Assembly: GCF_016888335.1 (NCBI RefSeq)
Contig: NZ_JAFEJG010000004.1
Span: 310,001-374,000 of the forward strand
Reading direction: 5' to 3'
DNA from: Janibacter endophyticus
GTDB taxonomy: Bacteria > Actinomycetota > Actinomycetes > Actinomycetales > Dermatophilaceae
DNA length: 64,000 bases
In this document: positions 43,368 to 52,555 of the stretch, piece after piece
Numbering within the stretch: the first letter of the stretch is position 1
Layout of the letters: each line of letters starts with the position of its first letter
Program-made: the position numbers and the translations under genes
Notes under the pieces: generated by a model
Told to the model about the DNA's origin: nothing
The model's database searches: none
The model's input: only the letters and a program-made list of their open reading frames with translations

Positions 43368-45140
43368 TCAGCCGTAGAGCTCGCGCATCGTCTCGCCGCG
43401 GGTCTCCTCGATGACGTGCCGGCGGAGCTTGAGGGTCGCGGTGAGCTCGCCGCGCTCCTCGGTGAAGTCGTCGGCGAGGAGGACGAAGCGGCGGACCCCT
43501 TCGGCCCGGGAGACGGCCTGGTTGGCCTCGTCGATCACCTGCTGCAGCTCGACCCGGAGGGCCTCGTCGTCGACGAGGTCGGCCGGGTCGACGTCGCCCC
43601 GCCCCTTGTCGGCCGCCCAGCGGCGCACACCGTCGTGGTCGAGGGTGACGAGCGCGGCGACGAAGGGGCGGCCGTCGCCGACGATCATCGCGTGGGCGAC
43701 GAGCGGGTGAGCCCGCAGCTCCTCCTCGAGCGGCCCGGGCACGACGTTCTTGCCGCCGGCGGTGACGATGATCTCCTTGGCCCGGCCGCTGATCGTCAGG
43801 TAGCCGTCCTCGTCGAGACGCCCAAGGTCGCCGGTCTTGAGCCAGCCGTGGTCGAAGACCGCCTCGGTGGCCTCCTCGTCCTCCCAGAAGCGCTCCATGA
43901 CGACGAGCCCGCGCAGCTGGATCTCGCCGTCCTCGGCGATGCGGACCTCGTTGCCGTCGAGCGGCCGGCCGACGGTCCCGATGCGCTGCCGGCCGGGCCC
44001 GTTGACGGTGATCGCCGCCGAGGTCTCGGTCAGCCCGTAGCCCTCGTAGATCGGCACACCCGCCCCTCGGAAGAAGTGCTGGAGCCGCGGGTCGAGCGCG
44101 CCGCCGCCGCTGATCGCGTAGCGGCACTCGCCGCCGAGGGCCTCGCGGATCTTGGAGTACAGCAGCCGGTCGAAGAGCGCGTGCTCGGCGCGCAGCCGCG
44201 GCCCGCGGACGCGCGCGTCGCCGACCCCGTCACCCCCGAGGTCGCGACTCCACTCGAGGGCGACCTGGGACCCCCGGCGGAAGACCTCCGACGGGGCGCG
44301 GCCGGCCTCCCGGGCCTTGGTCCGGATCGCGTCGTGGACCTTCTCGAAGACCCGGGGCACACCGAGGACGACGTGCGGCCGGAAGCTCGACAGCGCCGTC
44401 GTCAGCGTGCCGAAGTCGGACCAGAAGCCCACCGTCATCCCACCCTGGGCGCCGGCGTGGGCGACCGCCCGGGCGAGCACGTGAGCCATCGGCAGGAACA
44501 TGAGCATCCGGCGACCCTCCACGGCCTCCGACCCCACGGGCGCGGCCAGGAGCCCGGCGACCTCGGCGGCGAGGTTGCGATGGGTGAGGACGACCCCCTT
44601 CGGCCGTCCGGTGGTCCCTGAGGTGTAGACGATGGATGCGGGGGCGCCGATCGTCACGCCGTCCCGCCGGCGGACGAGCTCGGCGTCCTCGACGTCGAAG
44701 CCGCGCTCCTCGAGGGTCCGCAGCCCGCCGTCCTCGAGGACGAGCACCTCAGCGTCGAGCCCCTCGGCCAGGGCGGCCTGCTCGGCGGACTCGACGACGA
44801 GGACCTTCGCCCGGGAGTTCTCCACGATCCACGCGAGCTGGCTCGCGGACGACGACGGGTAGACGGGGACGGTGATGGCGCCGGCGGCCCAGATCGCCTC
44901 GTCGAGGAGCATCCACTCATAGCGGGTCTGGCACATGATCGCGACCCGGTCGCCCGCCTCGATCCCGCTCGCCATGAGCCCGCGGGCCGTCTTGACCAGC
45001 CCGGTGAGGTGCTCCCGGGCGCTCACCGTCTGCCACTCGCCGTCGACGTGACGGGCGTAGCTCGGGTGCTGCGGCTCCTCCACCGCCCGCCGCCAGGGGC
45101 GCAGGTGGAGCAGATCGGCTGACGAGACCTTGAGACTCAC
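43368..45140 (-). CDS. Long-chain acyl-CoA synthetase (AMP-forming)
   Basis: 590 residues. ATP/AMP motif YTSGTTGRPKGVVLTHRN, then LPMAHVLARAV, the GYGLTETSAAITVN loop, and TGDLGRLDEDGYLTISGRAKE with the C-terminal lysine region GGKNVVPGPLE. This matches FadD15/FAA1-type fatty acid ligases that charge long-chain acids with CoA. GTG 45140 has AAGGAGACTC upstream; a 7+2+7 palindrome (45132-45147) covers the start. Confidence 0.9.
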   Translation of the reverse strand: MSLKVSSADLLHLRPWRRAVEEPQHPSYARHVDGEWQTVSAREHLTGLVKTARGLMASGIEAGDRVAIMCQTRYEWMLLDEAIWAAGAITVPVYPSSSASQLAWIVENSRAKVLVVESAEQAALAEGLDAEVLVLEDGGLRTLEERGFDVEDAELVRRRDGVTIGAPASIVYTSGTTGRPKGVVLTHRNLAAEVAGLLAAPVGSEAVEGRRMLMFLPMAHVLARAVAHAGAQGGMTVGFWSDFGTLTTALSSFRPHVVLGVPRVFEKVHDAIRTKAREAGRAPSEVFRRGSQVALEWSRDLGGDGVGDARVRGPRLRAEHALFDRLLYSKIREALGGECRYAISGGGALDPRLQHFFRGAGVPIYEGYGLTETSAAITVNGPGRQRIGTVGRPLDGNEVRIAEDGEIQLRGLVVMERFWEDEEATEAVFDHGWLKTGDLGRLDEDGYLTISGRAKEIIVTAGGKNVVPGPLEEELRAHPLVAHAMIVGDGRPFVAALVTLDHDGVRRWAADKGRGDVDPADLVDDEALRVELQQVIDEANQAVSRAEGVRRFVLLADDFTEERGELTATLKLRRHVIEETRGETMRELYG

Positions 45141-45147
45141 GAGTCTC
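45132..45147. promoter_or_regulatory. Palindrome over the acyl-CoA synthetase start
   Basis: GAGACTC-AC-GAGTCTC overlaps the GTG start and its ribosome site. It could be an operator or a start-masking hairpin. Confidence 0.3.
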
Positions 45148-45326
45148 CTTCCGGGACAACGGAAGACGACGCCTTCCTTACCACCGATCGAGTCTGGCAC
45201 GGCGCCGTCGGAGTCCCCAATCCTGCATCCGCAGCCGCCGAGGTCACGCTGAGCGCCGGGAATCCCCGCGCGGTGTGATGAGGTTGGACCGAACGCCCCG
45301 CCGAACCATCCCGAGGTGACCCGCAG

Positions 45327-46130
45327 ATGAGCCGACCGACGAGCCGCACCGTGGGCTCCAGCCTGTCCGGCCCCGCCCGCGCGGCCATCGGGACCAGCCT
45401 CGCCGGTGGCGCCCTCGGCGCCCTGACGAACGCGCCGCACCAGCTGAGCCACCTCTTCCGCGGCCGCTTCCCGACGATCGCGGTCACCGGCATGACCGGG
45501 GTCGGCAAGACCCGGCTCGCCGACACCATCGCCCGCCGCAACCCCACGATCGGCACCGACGACGTCGGCTCGGCGACGATGGAGCGGCGCACCCGCACGA
45601 CGACGAAGGGGCGCGGCTTCCGTTTCCGCGTCGTCCCGGGCGACAACGCGGCCACCCGCCTGTCGGCCCTCGACGAGGTCTTCCACGACGAGCCCGTCGA
45701 CGGTGTCCTGCACGTCGTCGCCTACGGCCACGCGACACCGCGCCGCACCGCCGGCATCACCGGTGCCGCGAGCGCGACCCGCGAGGAGCTGCTCGCGGCC
45801 GAGCTCGACGACTGGTCGATCACCGCGCACCGCATCGCCTCGATGGCCGTGCGCCGCGACAAGCCGATCTGGCTCGTCGTCGTCGTGACGAAGTCCGACC
45901 TCTTCGAGGACGAGCTCGACGAGGCCATCCGGTACTACTCCCCCGGCAGCGGATCCCCCTTCGCCGCCAAGCTCGACGAGCTCCGGTCCCTGGCCGGCGG
46001 GGCCAAGCTCTCCATCGACGTCCTGCCGATGTGCGCCCCCGACGGCACGAAGGCCAAGAAGGGCACCCCCTGCGAGCGCCACCTCGTCGCGCTCGAGACC
46101 CGGATGGCCCAGCTCTCCGGTCACGTCTGA
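45327..46130 (+). CDS. P-loop GTPase-like protein
   Basis: 267 residues. After an N-terminal region with a moderately hydrophobic stretch (AAIGTSLAGGALGALT), GMTGVGKTRLAD is Walker A/G1 and VVVVTKSDLFED contains the G4-like TKSD. Between them, GVLHVVAYGHAT replaces a canonical DxxG. Partner unknown. It precedes the UbiB-like gene by 11 nt, so both are likely co-transcribed, and a role at the membrane together is possible. Confidence 0.65.
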   Translation: MSRPTSRTVGSSLSGPARAAIGTSLAGGALGALTNAPHQLSHLFRGRFPTIAVTGMTGVGKTRLADTIARRNPTIGTDDVGSATMERRTRTTTKGRGFRFRVVPGDNAATRLSALDEVFHDEPVDGVLHVVAYGHATPRRTAGITGAASATREELLAAELDDWSITAHRIASMAVRRDKPIWLVVVVTKSDLFEDELDEAIRYYSPGSGSPFAAKLDELRSLAGGAKLSIDVLPMCAPDGTKAKKGTPCERHLVALETRMAQLSGHV

Positions 46131-46141
46131 GGAAAGAGACC

Positions 46142-47800
46142 ATGAGCAGCTACACCGACCTCGTCCGGCTCCTCCTGCGCTACGGGCGGACCGATCTCCT
46201 CGCCGGCGCCCAGCTCGATGAGTTCGCCATCGGTGACGACGCCGTCGACGCCGGCTCGGAGAAGACGGCGCAGGCCTTCGCCGCCGACCTCGAGGCCATG
46301 GGTCCGACCTACATCAAGATGGGTCAGCTCCTCTCGACCCGCTTCGACCTGCTGCCGCCGGCCTACACCGAGGCACTGACCCGTCTGCAGGACACCGTCC
46401 AGCCATTCCCCTTCGAGGAGGTCAGGGAGATCGTCGAGTCCGAGCTAGGTGCCCGGATCAAGGACATCTTCGCGGACTTCGACGAGGAGCCGCTCGCCGC
46501 CGCCTCGCTCGGGCAGGTGCACCGGGCCACGACCCGCACCGGCCGCGACGTCGTCGTCAAGGTCCAACGGCCAGACGTCCGCGACACGATCCGTGACGAC
46601 ATGGAGGTGCTCGGCAAGGTCACCCAGCTCGCCGACCGCCGCACGAGCGTAGGCCGCTCCTACGGCCTGAACCAGCTGCTCGGGCAGTTCCGCCGCTCCC
46701 TCGTCGGCGAGCTCGACTACCGGCGCGAGGCCAAGAACCTCCTGCGCTTCGTCGAGCTGACCCGTGACTACGAGCGGCTCGTCGTGCCCGAGCCGCTCCT
46801 CCAGCTGACGACGAGCCGGGTCCTGACGATGGAGCACATCGAGGGACGCAAGGTCACCGACCTCGGGCCGCTCGCTCTCATGGACATCGAGGCCCGTCCC
46901 ATCGTCGAGCAGCTCTTCCGCTGCTACCTGCGGATGATCCTCGACGACGGCGTCCTCCACGCCGACCCGCATCCGGGCAACCTCCTCGTCACCGACGACG
47001 GACGGCTGGCTCTGCTCGACCTCGGCATGATCGCCACCGTCCCGGACCGCGTGCAGACCCAGGTCGTCAAGCTCCTCCTCGCGATCAGCGACGGCGACGG
47101 CGAGGAGTGCGCGCAGGTCCTCGCCGAGATGGGCCACCCGCTCGAGGACTACGACGCAGCGTCCTTCCGCGAGGACGTCGCCCACCTCGTGAGCGAGGCG
47201 GTGGCCAGCGGCGCCGACATGGAGGCCGGCCGGGTCCTCGTCGACCTCTCCCGGGTCTCTGGCCTGCACGGGCTGCGGCCCCCGGCCGAGATGTCGATGA
47301 TCGGCAAGGCGCTCCTCAACCTCGATCAGGCGACGGCGCACCTCGACCCGACCTTCGCCCCGGCCGAGGCGATCCGCGACAACGTCAGCGAGATCTTCGC
47401 GGCCTCGCTCAAGACCTCGCCCGGCGGGATCCTCGCGGCGGCGATCGAGGCCAAGGAGTTCACCGCCCTGCTGCCCAAGCGGGCCAACCGGATCCTCGAC
47501 GCGGTCTCCCAGGGCGAGCTGAGGGTCCAGGTCGACGCCATCGACGAGCAGCGCCTGCACCTCGTGCTCCAACGGGTCGCGAACCGGCTCACCCTCGGGC
47601 TGATCATCGCCGCGACGATCATCGGTGCGGCGATGATGATGCGGGTCGAGACCGACGCCCGGATCTTCGGCTTCCCCGCGATCGCGATGGTCTTCTTCAC
47701 CATCGCCGTGGTCGCCGCGATCGCCCTCGGCGTGCAGATCGTCCTCACCGACCGCAAGCTCGCTCGCACCCACCGCCCCAGCAGCGACGAGCACCTCTGA
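46142..47800 (+). CDS. ABC1/UbiB-family atypical kinase
   Basis: 552 residues. Family landmarks: GPTYIKMGQLLSTRFDLLPP (KxGQ motif), AAASLGQVHRA (A-rich loop replacing the P-loop), the lysine in VVVKVQRP, ELDYRREAKN, VLHADPHPGNLLV and LLDLGMIA. Two C-terminal membrane helices (LTLGLIIAATIIGAAMMM and the segment near 520-540) place it at the membrane. UbiB proteins act as ATPases in quinone-lipid biology; the actinobacterial role is unknown. Confidence 0.9.
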   Translation: MSSYTDLVRLLLRYGRTDLLAGAQLDEFAIGDDAVDAGSEKTAQAFAADLEAMGPTYIKMGQLLSTRFDLLPPAYTEALTRLQDTVQPFPFEEVREIVESELGARIKDIFADFDEEPLAAASLGQVHRATTRTGRDVVVKVQRPDVRDTIRDDMEVLGKVTQLADRRTSVGRSYGLNQLLGQFRRSLVGELDYRREAKNLLRFVELTRDYERLVVPEPLLQLTTSRVLTMEHIEGRKVTDLGPLALMDIEARPIVEQLFRCYLRMILDDGVLHADPHPGNLLVTDDGRLALLDLGMIATVPDRVQTQVVKLLLAISDGDGEECAQVLAEMGHPLEDYDAASFREDVAHLVSEAVASGADMEAGRVLVDLSRVSGLHGLRPPAEMSMIGKALLNLDQATAHLDPTFAPAEAIRDNVSEIFAASLKTSPGGILAAAIEAKEFTALLPKRANRILDAVSQGELRVQVDAIDEQRLHLVLQRVANRLTLGLIIAATIIGAAMMMRVETDARIFGFPAIAMVFFTIAVVAAIALGVQIVLTDRKLARTHRPSSDEHL

Positions 47801-47806
47801 GGCCAC

Positions 47807-47992
47807 TCAGGCGGAGATGACGTCCGGCCGGGTACCGATGAGTCGCAGGGCGGGATCGCCACAGGTAGGGCACGGGTGCACGAGGGGCGCATCCAGCTCC
47901 GGCCAGACGAGCCGGAACGTGGCGTCCCGCCGGCAGCGGTAGACGACGATCCGCGCGATGGCGGCTGAGCGGTCACGACGGGTCCTGGCCAT
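47807..47992 (-). CDS. Small zinc-ribbon-like protein
   Basis: 61 residues. One cysteine in VYRCRRDA plus HPCPTCGDPALRL gives three Cys and a possible His ligand, a rubredoxin-like knuckle. Very basic N-terminus (MARTRRDRSAA). Not recognised further. It is convergent with the UbiB-like gene (6-nt gap) and divergent from SelO. Confidence 0.5.
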   Translation of the reverse strand: MARTRRDRSAAIARIVVYRCRRDATFRLVWPELDAPLVHPCPTCGDPALRLIGTRPDVISA

Positions 47993-48070
47993 GCCGGGAT
48001 CGTGCGCGAACCGTGTTTCTCGCTCGGCGCCACCGTGTTTCGGCCGTGTTGCATCTGCGAGGGTGGGGCG

Positions 48071-49597
48071 ATGGGCTGGCACGCGTTCGAGGAGCACTGG
48101 GACAACACCTTCGTCCGCGAGCTTGGGTGGCTCGGGGTGCGGATCGACCCGGCGCCCGTGGCCACCCCTTCGCTCCTGGCCGTCGACGACGAGCTCGCCC
48201 GTGAGCTCGGCCTCGACCCGGACCAGCTGCGCACCCCCGAAGGTCTCGCGGTCCTCGCCGGCAACGCCGTCGCCCCCGGGTCCGAGCCGATCGCCCAGGG
48301 GTACGCGGGGCACCAGTTCGGCCAGCTCAGCCCGCTGCTCGGCGACGGACGCGCGCACCTGCTTGGCGAGGTCGTCGACACCCACGGCCGGCGGCGCGAC
48401 ATCGCGCTCAAGGGGTCGGGACGCACCCCCTTCTCCCGCGGCGGTGACGGGCGCGCGGTCGTCGGGCCGGTGATCCGGGAGTACCTCGTGAGCGCCTTCA
48501 TGCACGCCGCCGGGGTGCCGACGACCCGGTCGCTGGCGGCCGTCGCGACCGGCGAGCAGGTGCTCCGCGAGCGCCCGCTGCCCGGCGGGGTCCTCACCCG
48601 GGTCGCGGCCTCGCACCTGCGGGTCGGCACCCTCGTGCTCCTCGCGACGCAGGGCTCGCGCGAGCAGCTCGCCGAGGCGACGGAGTACACCCGCGCCCGG
48701 CACTACCCCGACGTCCCCGCCGACGACCCGATGGCGCTGCTCGTCGCGATCGTCGGCCGGCAGGCGCGGCTCGTCGCGCGGTGGATGTCGCTGGGCTTCA
48801 TCCACGGCGTGATGAACAGCGACAACATGACCCTCTCCGGCGAGACGATCGACTACGGGCCGTGCGCCTTCCTCGACCAGTACGACCCGCAGCGGTGGTT
48901 CAGCTCGATCGACCACGCGGGCCGGTACCGCTACTCGGCGCAGCCGGCGATGGCGATGTGGGACCTCGCCCGCCTGGCCGAGTGCCTCGTCCCGCTCGTC
49001 GAGGGGCCGCCGGACGCGGCCGTCGAGCAGGCGCAGGAGGTCGTCGAGTCCTTCCGGACCACCTACGACGCGCAGCGGCTGGACCTCTTCCGGGCCAAGC
49101 TCGGGCTCCGCACCGTCCGCACGGTTCCGCCCCATGAGGACAACCCTGCGGACGCAACGCTGGTGGAGGACCTCCTCGACATCGCCGCCGCCGAGGCGCT
49201 CGACCTCACCGGCCTCTTCCGCGACCTCGCTCGAACGCTCCGCGAGGAGCCGACGCCGACCCTGGACGGCATCACGGACCGCGAGCGCTGGGAGGCCTGG
49301 TTCGGCCGTTGGCTGATTGCCCTCGACGCCGTCCGCACGGATGGTGGTGGGGTCACCCACCACGGCGATCGCAAGGACGTCGCGGACGCGATGGACGAGA
49401 CCAACCCGGTCTACATCCCCCGCAACCACCTCGTCGAGGAGGCCATTGCCGCCGCGCACGCCGGCAACCTCGAGCCCTTCCACGCCCTCGACGCGGTGCT
49501 GCGCGCCCCCTTCGTCGAGCGGCCCAGCCTCGAGCGCTACGCCGAGCCGGCCGACCCGGGCTTCACCCAGGGATACGTCACCTTCTGCGGCACCTGA
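48071..49597 (+). CDS. selO: SelO/YdiU-family protein AMPylase
   Basis: Pseudokinase that transfers AMP from ATP to Ser/Thr/Tyr residues in redox control. 508 residues. IAQGYAGHQFGQLSPLLGDG, LKGSGRTPFSRGGDGRAVVG, SMGFI-like LGFIHGVMNSDNM and DYGPCAFLD are diagnostic. It ends YVTFCGT: Cys is third from the end, aligned with the conserved C-terminal Cys/Sec of SelO, so this member is not a selenoprotein although Sec decoding exists here. ATG 48071 is the start nearest to homology. Confidence 0.93.
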   Translation: MGWHAFEEHWDNTFVRELGWLGVRIDPAPVATPSLLAVDDELARELGLDPDQLRTPEGLAVLAGNAVAPGSEPIAQGYAGHQFGQLSPLLGDGRAHLLGEVVDTHGRRRDIALKGSGRTPFSRGGDGRAVVGPVIREYLVSAFMHAAGVPTTRSLAAVATGEQVLRERPLPGGVLTRVAASHLRVGTLVLLATQGSREQLAEATEYTRARHYPDVPADDPMALLVAIVGRQARLVARWMSLGFIHGVMNSDNMTLSGETIDYGPCAFLDQYDPQRWFSSIDHAGRYRYSAQPAMAMWDLARLAECLVPLVEGPPDAAVEQAQEVVESFRTTYDAQRLDLFRAKLGLRTVRTVPPHEDNPADATLVEDLLDIAAAEALDLTGLFRDLARTLREEPTPTLDGITDRERWEAWFGRWLIALDAVRTDGGGVTHHGDRKDVADAMDETNPVYIPRNHLVEEAIAAAHAGNLEPFHALDAVLRAPFVERPSLERYAEPADPGFTQGYVTFCGT

Positions 49598-49619
49598 GCC
49601 ACCGGGCAGGCGCCAGGGG

Positions 49620-50051
49620 TCACGACGGCGGGGACTCCGCGAGGATCCGCTCGAGAGAGGTGCGTAGCTCGCCCAGGCGGCGATCACCGAGCAGGTCACG
49701 CCAGGCCGACTCGACGGACTCCTCCCCGGCCCGCGTCGCCGGCAGGACGCTCTCCCCCTCAGCCGTAAGCCGGACGAGGCGGGCGCGGCCGTCGGAGGGG
49801 TCGGGTACCCGCTGGACATAACCGGCCGCGACGAGGTGGTCGACGAGCGAGACGGCGGTCTGCTTGGCGACCCGGGCGCGCTCGGCAAGCAGACCGACCC
49901 GGGTGCCGCCTTCGTCGATCCCCGCGAGCAGCCGCCCCTGGGCGCGGGTGATCCCGCCGTGCCCCGCCGCCGCCACGGCCGCGAAGATCTCGTCCTCGGC
50001 CGCGCGGTGGGCCATGAAGAGCAGCAGGCTCGTCGGCAGCTCGCGCGTCAT
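49620..50051 (-). CDS. MarR-family transcriptional regulator
   Basis: 143 residues. Winged helix with GGITRAQGRLLAGID, VGLLAERARVAKQTAVSLV (recognition helix) and the wing VQRVPDPSDGRARLVRLT. Probably represses itself and the divergent gene through the palindrome at 50074-50098. ATG 50051 is preceded by GAGAGGAAGA. Confidence 0.88.
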   Translation of the reverse strand: MTRELPTSLLLFMAHRAAEDEIFAAVAAAGHGGITRAQGRLLAGIDEGGTRVGLLAERARVAKQTAVSLVDHLVAAGYVQRVPDPSDGRARLVRLTAEGESVLPATRAGEESVESAWRDLLGDRRLGELRTSLERILAESPPS

Positions 50052-50073
50052 GAGATCTCTTCCTCTCGAGAAG

Positions 50074-50098
50074 CATTAGTCCTATCATCGTACTAATG
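50074..50098. promoter_or_regulatory. MarR-type operator in the divergent gap
   Basis: CATTAGT-N11-ACTAATG, perfect 7-bp arms in an AT-rich island. It overlaps a likely -10 (TATCAT) between the divergent starts 50051 and 50125. Confidence 0.65.
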
Positions 50099-50124
50099 AT
50101 TCTTGGCGGAGGAGGAGGCCGGTC

Positions 50125-50763
50125 ATGGCACGCGACGAGCTCTGGGACGCGGTGGACACGCACCGCTCTACAACGATCGACCTCCTCACCGGGCTCGATG
50201 CCCCCGCCTGGTCCACCCCTTCGCTCTGCGACGGATGGACCGTGCGAGACGTCGCCGGCCACCTCACGATGATCGGTCTGAGCCGCGGCGCGATCGCGCG
50301 GATCGCCGTGCGGCACCTCGGTCCCACGAACCGGCTCATCCGCGAGTCCGCGCGGGACCTCGCCCGCCGGAGCGAGCCGGCCGAGATCGTCGAACAGCTG
50401 CGCGCGATCGTCGGGGAGCGCGCCACCATGCCCGGGCTCGGGGTGGAGGACCTGCTCGTCGACGTCATCGCCCACCTGCACGACATCGCCCTGCCCCTCG
50501 AGCAGACCCCTGCGGTCCCGCTCGCGGACCTCGCCCTCGCCGCCGACCACGCCGCCGGGTACCGCGGCCGGACCGCCAAGGTCTTCCGGCAGCTCCCGTG
50601 GCGTGGGCACCGGCTCGTCGCCACCGACCACCACTGGGCCTCCGGGGACGGCCCCGAGATCCGCGGACCGATGCGCGACCTCTTCCTCCTCGTCACCGGG
50701 CGGGTCTCCCGGCCCGGCGACCTCACCGGACCGGGCGTCGACGCACTGCGCGGTCGACCCTGA
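50125..50763 (+). CDS. Maleylpyruvate isomerase/DinB-family protein
   Basis: 212 residues. LCDGWTVRDVAGHLTM is the mycothiol-dependent maleylpyruvate isomerase N-terminal signature; the metal-site His is in AGHL, with further His in VIAHLHDIA. The C-terminal part (WRGHRLVATDHHWASGDGPEI) is the SCP2-like half. Probable target of the divergent MarR, so it may modify or detoxify a small molecule with mycothiol. A GGAGGAGG run lies just upstream of ATG 50125. Confidence 0.78.
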   Translation: MARDELWDAVDTHRSTTIDLLTGLDAPAWSTPSLCDGWTVRDVAGHLTMIGLSRGAIARIAVRHLGPTNRLIRESARDLARRSEPAEIVEQLRAIVGERATMPGLGVEDLLVDVIAHLHDIALPLEQTPAVPLADLALAADHAAGYRGRTAKVFRQLPWRGHRLVATDHHWASGDGPEIRGPMRDLFLLVTGRVSRPGDLTGPGVDALRGRP

Positions 50764-50820
50764 CGACCTAGCCGGCAGACTCCTCGGACCCATCCCCCCG
50801 CCAGCCGCGATGATGGTGCG

Positions 50821-51768
50821 ATGTCCTCCCCGCCGTTCCCCCTTCGCACCGAGCGGCTGACGTTGCGGCTGCACGAGCCGCGCGACCGCGACGCGCTCCT
50901 CTCGTACTACGGCGACCCGAAGGTCGCCCGCTTCCTCCTCGAGGGTCCGTGGGACGAGGCGACCACCTCCACGAAGCTCGCCGAGCGGATCGCCCGGACC
51001 GGCCTGGACTCGCCCGCCCGCGCCCTCGCCCTCGTCGTCGAGCTCGAGGGCCGGGTCATCGGCGACGTCGCGCTCTGGGTCACCGACGAGACCGGGGCGA
51101 AGGGGGAGATCGGCTGGGTCTTCCACCCGGACGCGGAGGGCCACGGGTACGCGACGGAGGCCGCGGCGGCGGTGCTGCAGCTCGCCTTCGAGCGGTACGG
51201 GCTGCACCGCGTCGAGGCCCAGATGGACGCCCGCAACGTGGGCTCCGCCAGCCTGTGCGCGCGGATCGGCATGCTGCGCGAAGGCCTGCGACGACGCGAC
51301 TGGTGGAGCAAGGGCGAGTGGACCGACTCCCTCATGTACGCCGCCCTGGCGACCGACCAGCCCCGCGACCACGGCGACGCGATCGTCGTCAGCGCGGTGA
51401 CCCTCCGGGACGCCGATGGGCGGGTGCTTACCGTCCGCAAGCGGGGGACCTCGACCTTCATGCAGCCTGGCGGCAAGCCCGACCCCGGCGAGTCACCGGA
51501 GGCGTGCGCGCTGCGCGAGGTCCGCGAGGAGCTCGCGCTCGACCTCGCCCCACGGCTGCTCGAGCTCACCGGCGTCTACCGGACCGCTGCCGCCAACGAG
51601 ACCGGGCGCCCACTCATCGCGACCGTCTTCTCGCACCCACACCTGTCTGCGGAGTCCACTCCCGACGTCGCCCCCGCGGCCGAGATCGAGGAGGTGCGCT
51701 GGCTCGACCCGCGGGAGCCCATGCCCGACGACACCGCCCCCCTCCTGCGGCTCCTGCTGACGCCCTGA
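50821..51768 (+). CDS. GNAT acetyltransferase-Nudix hydrolase fusion
   Basis: 315 residues. Residues 1-175 are a RimJ/RimL-type GNAT domain (LRTERLTLRLHEPRDRDAL, EGHGYATEAAAAVLQLAF, NVGSASLCARIGMLREG). Residues ~190-315 are a Nudix domain with a complete box at about 220-242: G-x5-E, then REVREEL. Fusing protein or aminoglycoside-like acetylation to nucleotide pyrophosphate cleavage is unusual. Substrates unknown. Both halves look intact in one frame. Confidence 0.85.
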   Translation: MSSPPFPLRTERLTLRLHEPRDRDALLSYYGDPKVARFLLEGPWDEATTSTKLAERIARTGLDSPARALALVVELEGRVIGDVALWVTDETGAKGEIGWVFHPDAEGHGYATEAAAAVLQLAFERYGLHRVEAQMDARNVGSASLCARIGMLREGLRRRDWWSKGEWTDSLMYAALATDQPRDHGDAIVVSAVTLRDADGRVLTVRKRGTSTFMQPGGKPDPGESPEACALREVREELALDLAPRLLELTGVYRTAAANETGRPLIATVFSHPHLSAESTPDVAPAAEIEEVRWLDPREPMPDDTAPLLRLLLTP

Positions 51769-51812
51769 CCTTGGTGGCGGGGGGTTGACGGGGTGGGGAC
51801 GACGGAGGATAT

Positions 51813-51828
51813 TTCATCACGTGATGAA
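51813..51828. promoter_or_regulatory. TetR-type operator over the start of an ABC operon
   Basis: TTCATCACGTGATGAA, a perfect 16-bp palindrome that includes the ATG at 51824. A weaker TCATC...GATGA repeat follows at 51830-51843. The TetR gene is last in the same operon. Confidence 0.6.
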
Positions 51829-52555
51829 CTCATCGCCTGATGAATTCGCGGTCGCCGCGCGCGGCCTGACCGTCTCCCGTGGGGGCACCGAGATCCTCCA
51901 CGGGATCGACCTCGACATCCCCGCCGGCGCGGTCGTCGGCCTCATGGGCCCCTCCGGCTGCGGCAAGACGACCCTCATGCGCTCGATGGTCGGCGTCCAG
52001 CGGATCGACTCCGGCGAGCTCACCGTCCTCGGGCTCGCTCCCACCGACGCCGCGCTGCGTCCCCAGATCGGCTACGTCACCCAGGCGGTCAGCGTCTACA
52101 GCGACCTCACCGTCCGGGACAACGCGGCGTACTTCGCCGCGCTGCAAGGGTTCTCGGCCGATGACGCCGACCGAGCGATCCAGACCGTCGGGCTCACCCC
52201 CTTCGCCCGACGCCGCGTCTCCACCCTCAGCGGCGGCCAGGCCAGCCGGGCATCCCTCGCCTGCGCCCTCGTCGGCCCGCCCCGGCTGCTCGTCCTCGAC
52301 GAGCCCACCGTCGGCCTCGACCCGGTGACCCGCGAGGAGATCTGGGCTCACCTGCGCACGCTCGCCGACGACGGGGTGACCCTGCTCGTCTCGAGCCACG
52401 TCATGGACGAGGCGAACCGGTGCGACTCGGTACTGCTCATGCGCGACGGGCGGGTCCTCGCCCACCTCGCCCCGACGCAGCTGCTCGAGCAGACCGGCGC
52501 CGACTCCCCCGAGGACGCCTTCCTCACCCTCATCCGCCAGGGAGAGTCCCGATGA
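51824..52555 (+). CDS. ABC transporter ATPase
   Basis: 243 residues. Walker A GPSGCGKTTLMRSM, Q-loop YVTQAVSVYSDL, signature LSGGQASRASLA, Walker B LLVLDEPTVGLDP, H-loop SSHVMDEA. It pairs with the ABC-2 permease downstream (ATGA overlap) as an exporter of drug or antibiotic type. ATG 51824 lies within the palindromic operator. Confidence 0.9.
   Translation: MNSSPDEFAVAARGLTVSRGGTEILHGIDLDIPAGAVVGLMGPSGCGKTTLMRSMVGVQRIDSGELTVLGLAPTDAALRPQIGYVTQAVSVYSDLTVRDNAAYFAALQGFSADDADRAIQTVGLTPFARRRVSTLSGGQASRASLACALVGPPRLLVLDEPTVGLDPVTREEIWAHLRTLADDGVTLLVSSHVMDEANRCDSVLLMRDGRVLAHLAPTQLLEQTGADSPEDAFLTLIRQGESR

Noticed and set aside
43330-43370. GTGGAG-type purine repeat as a functional G-quadruplex
   Set aside because: The tract is short and irregular; nothing supports a function beyond the gene end.
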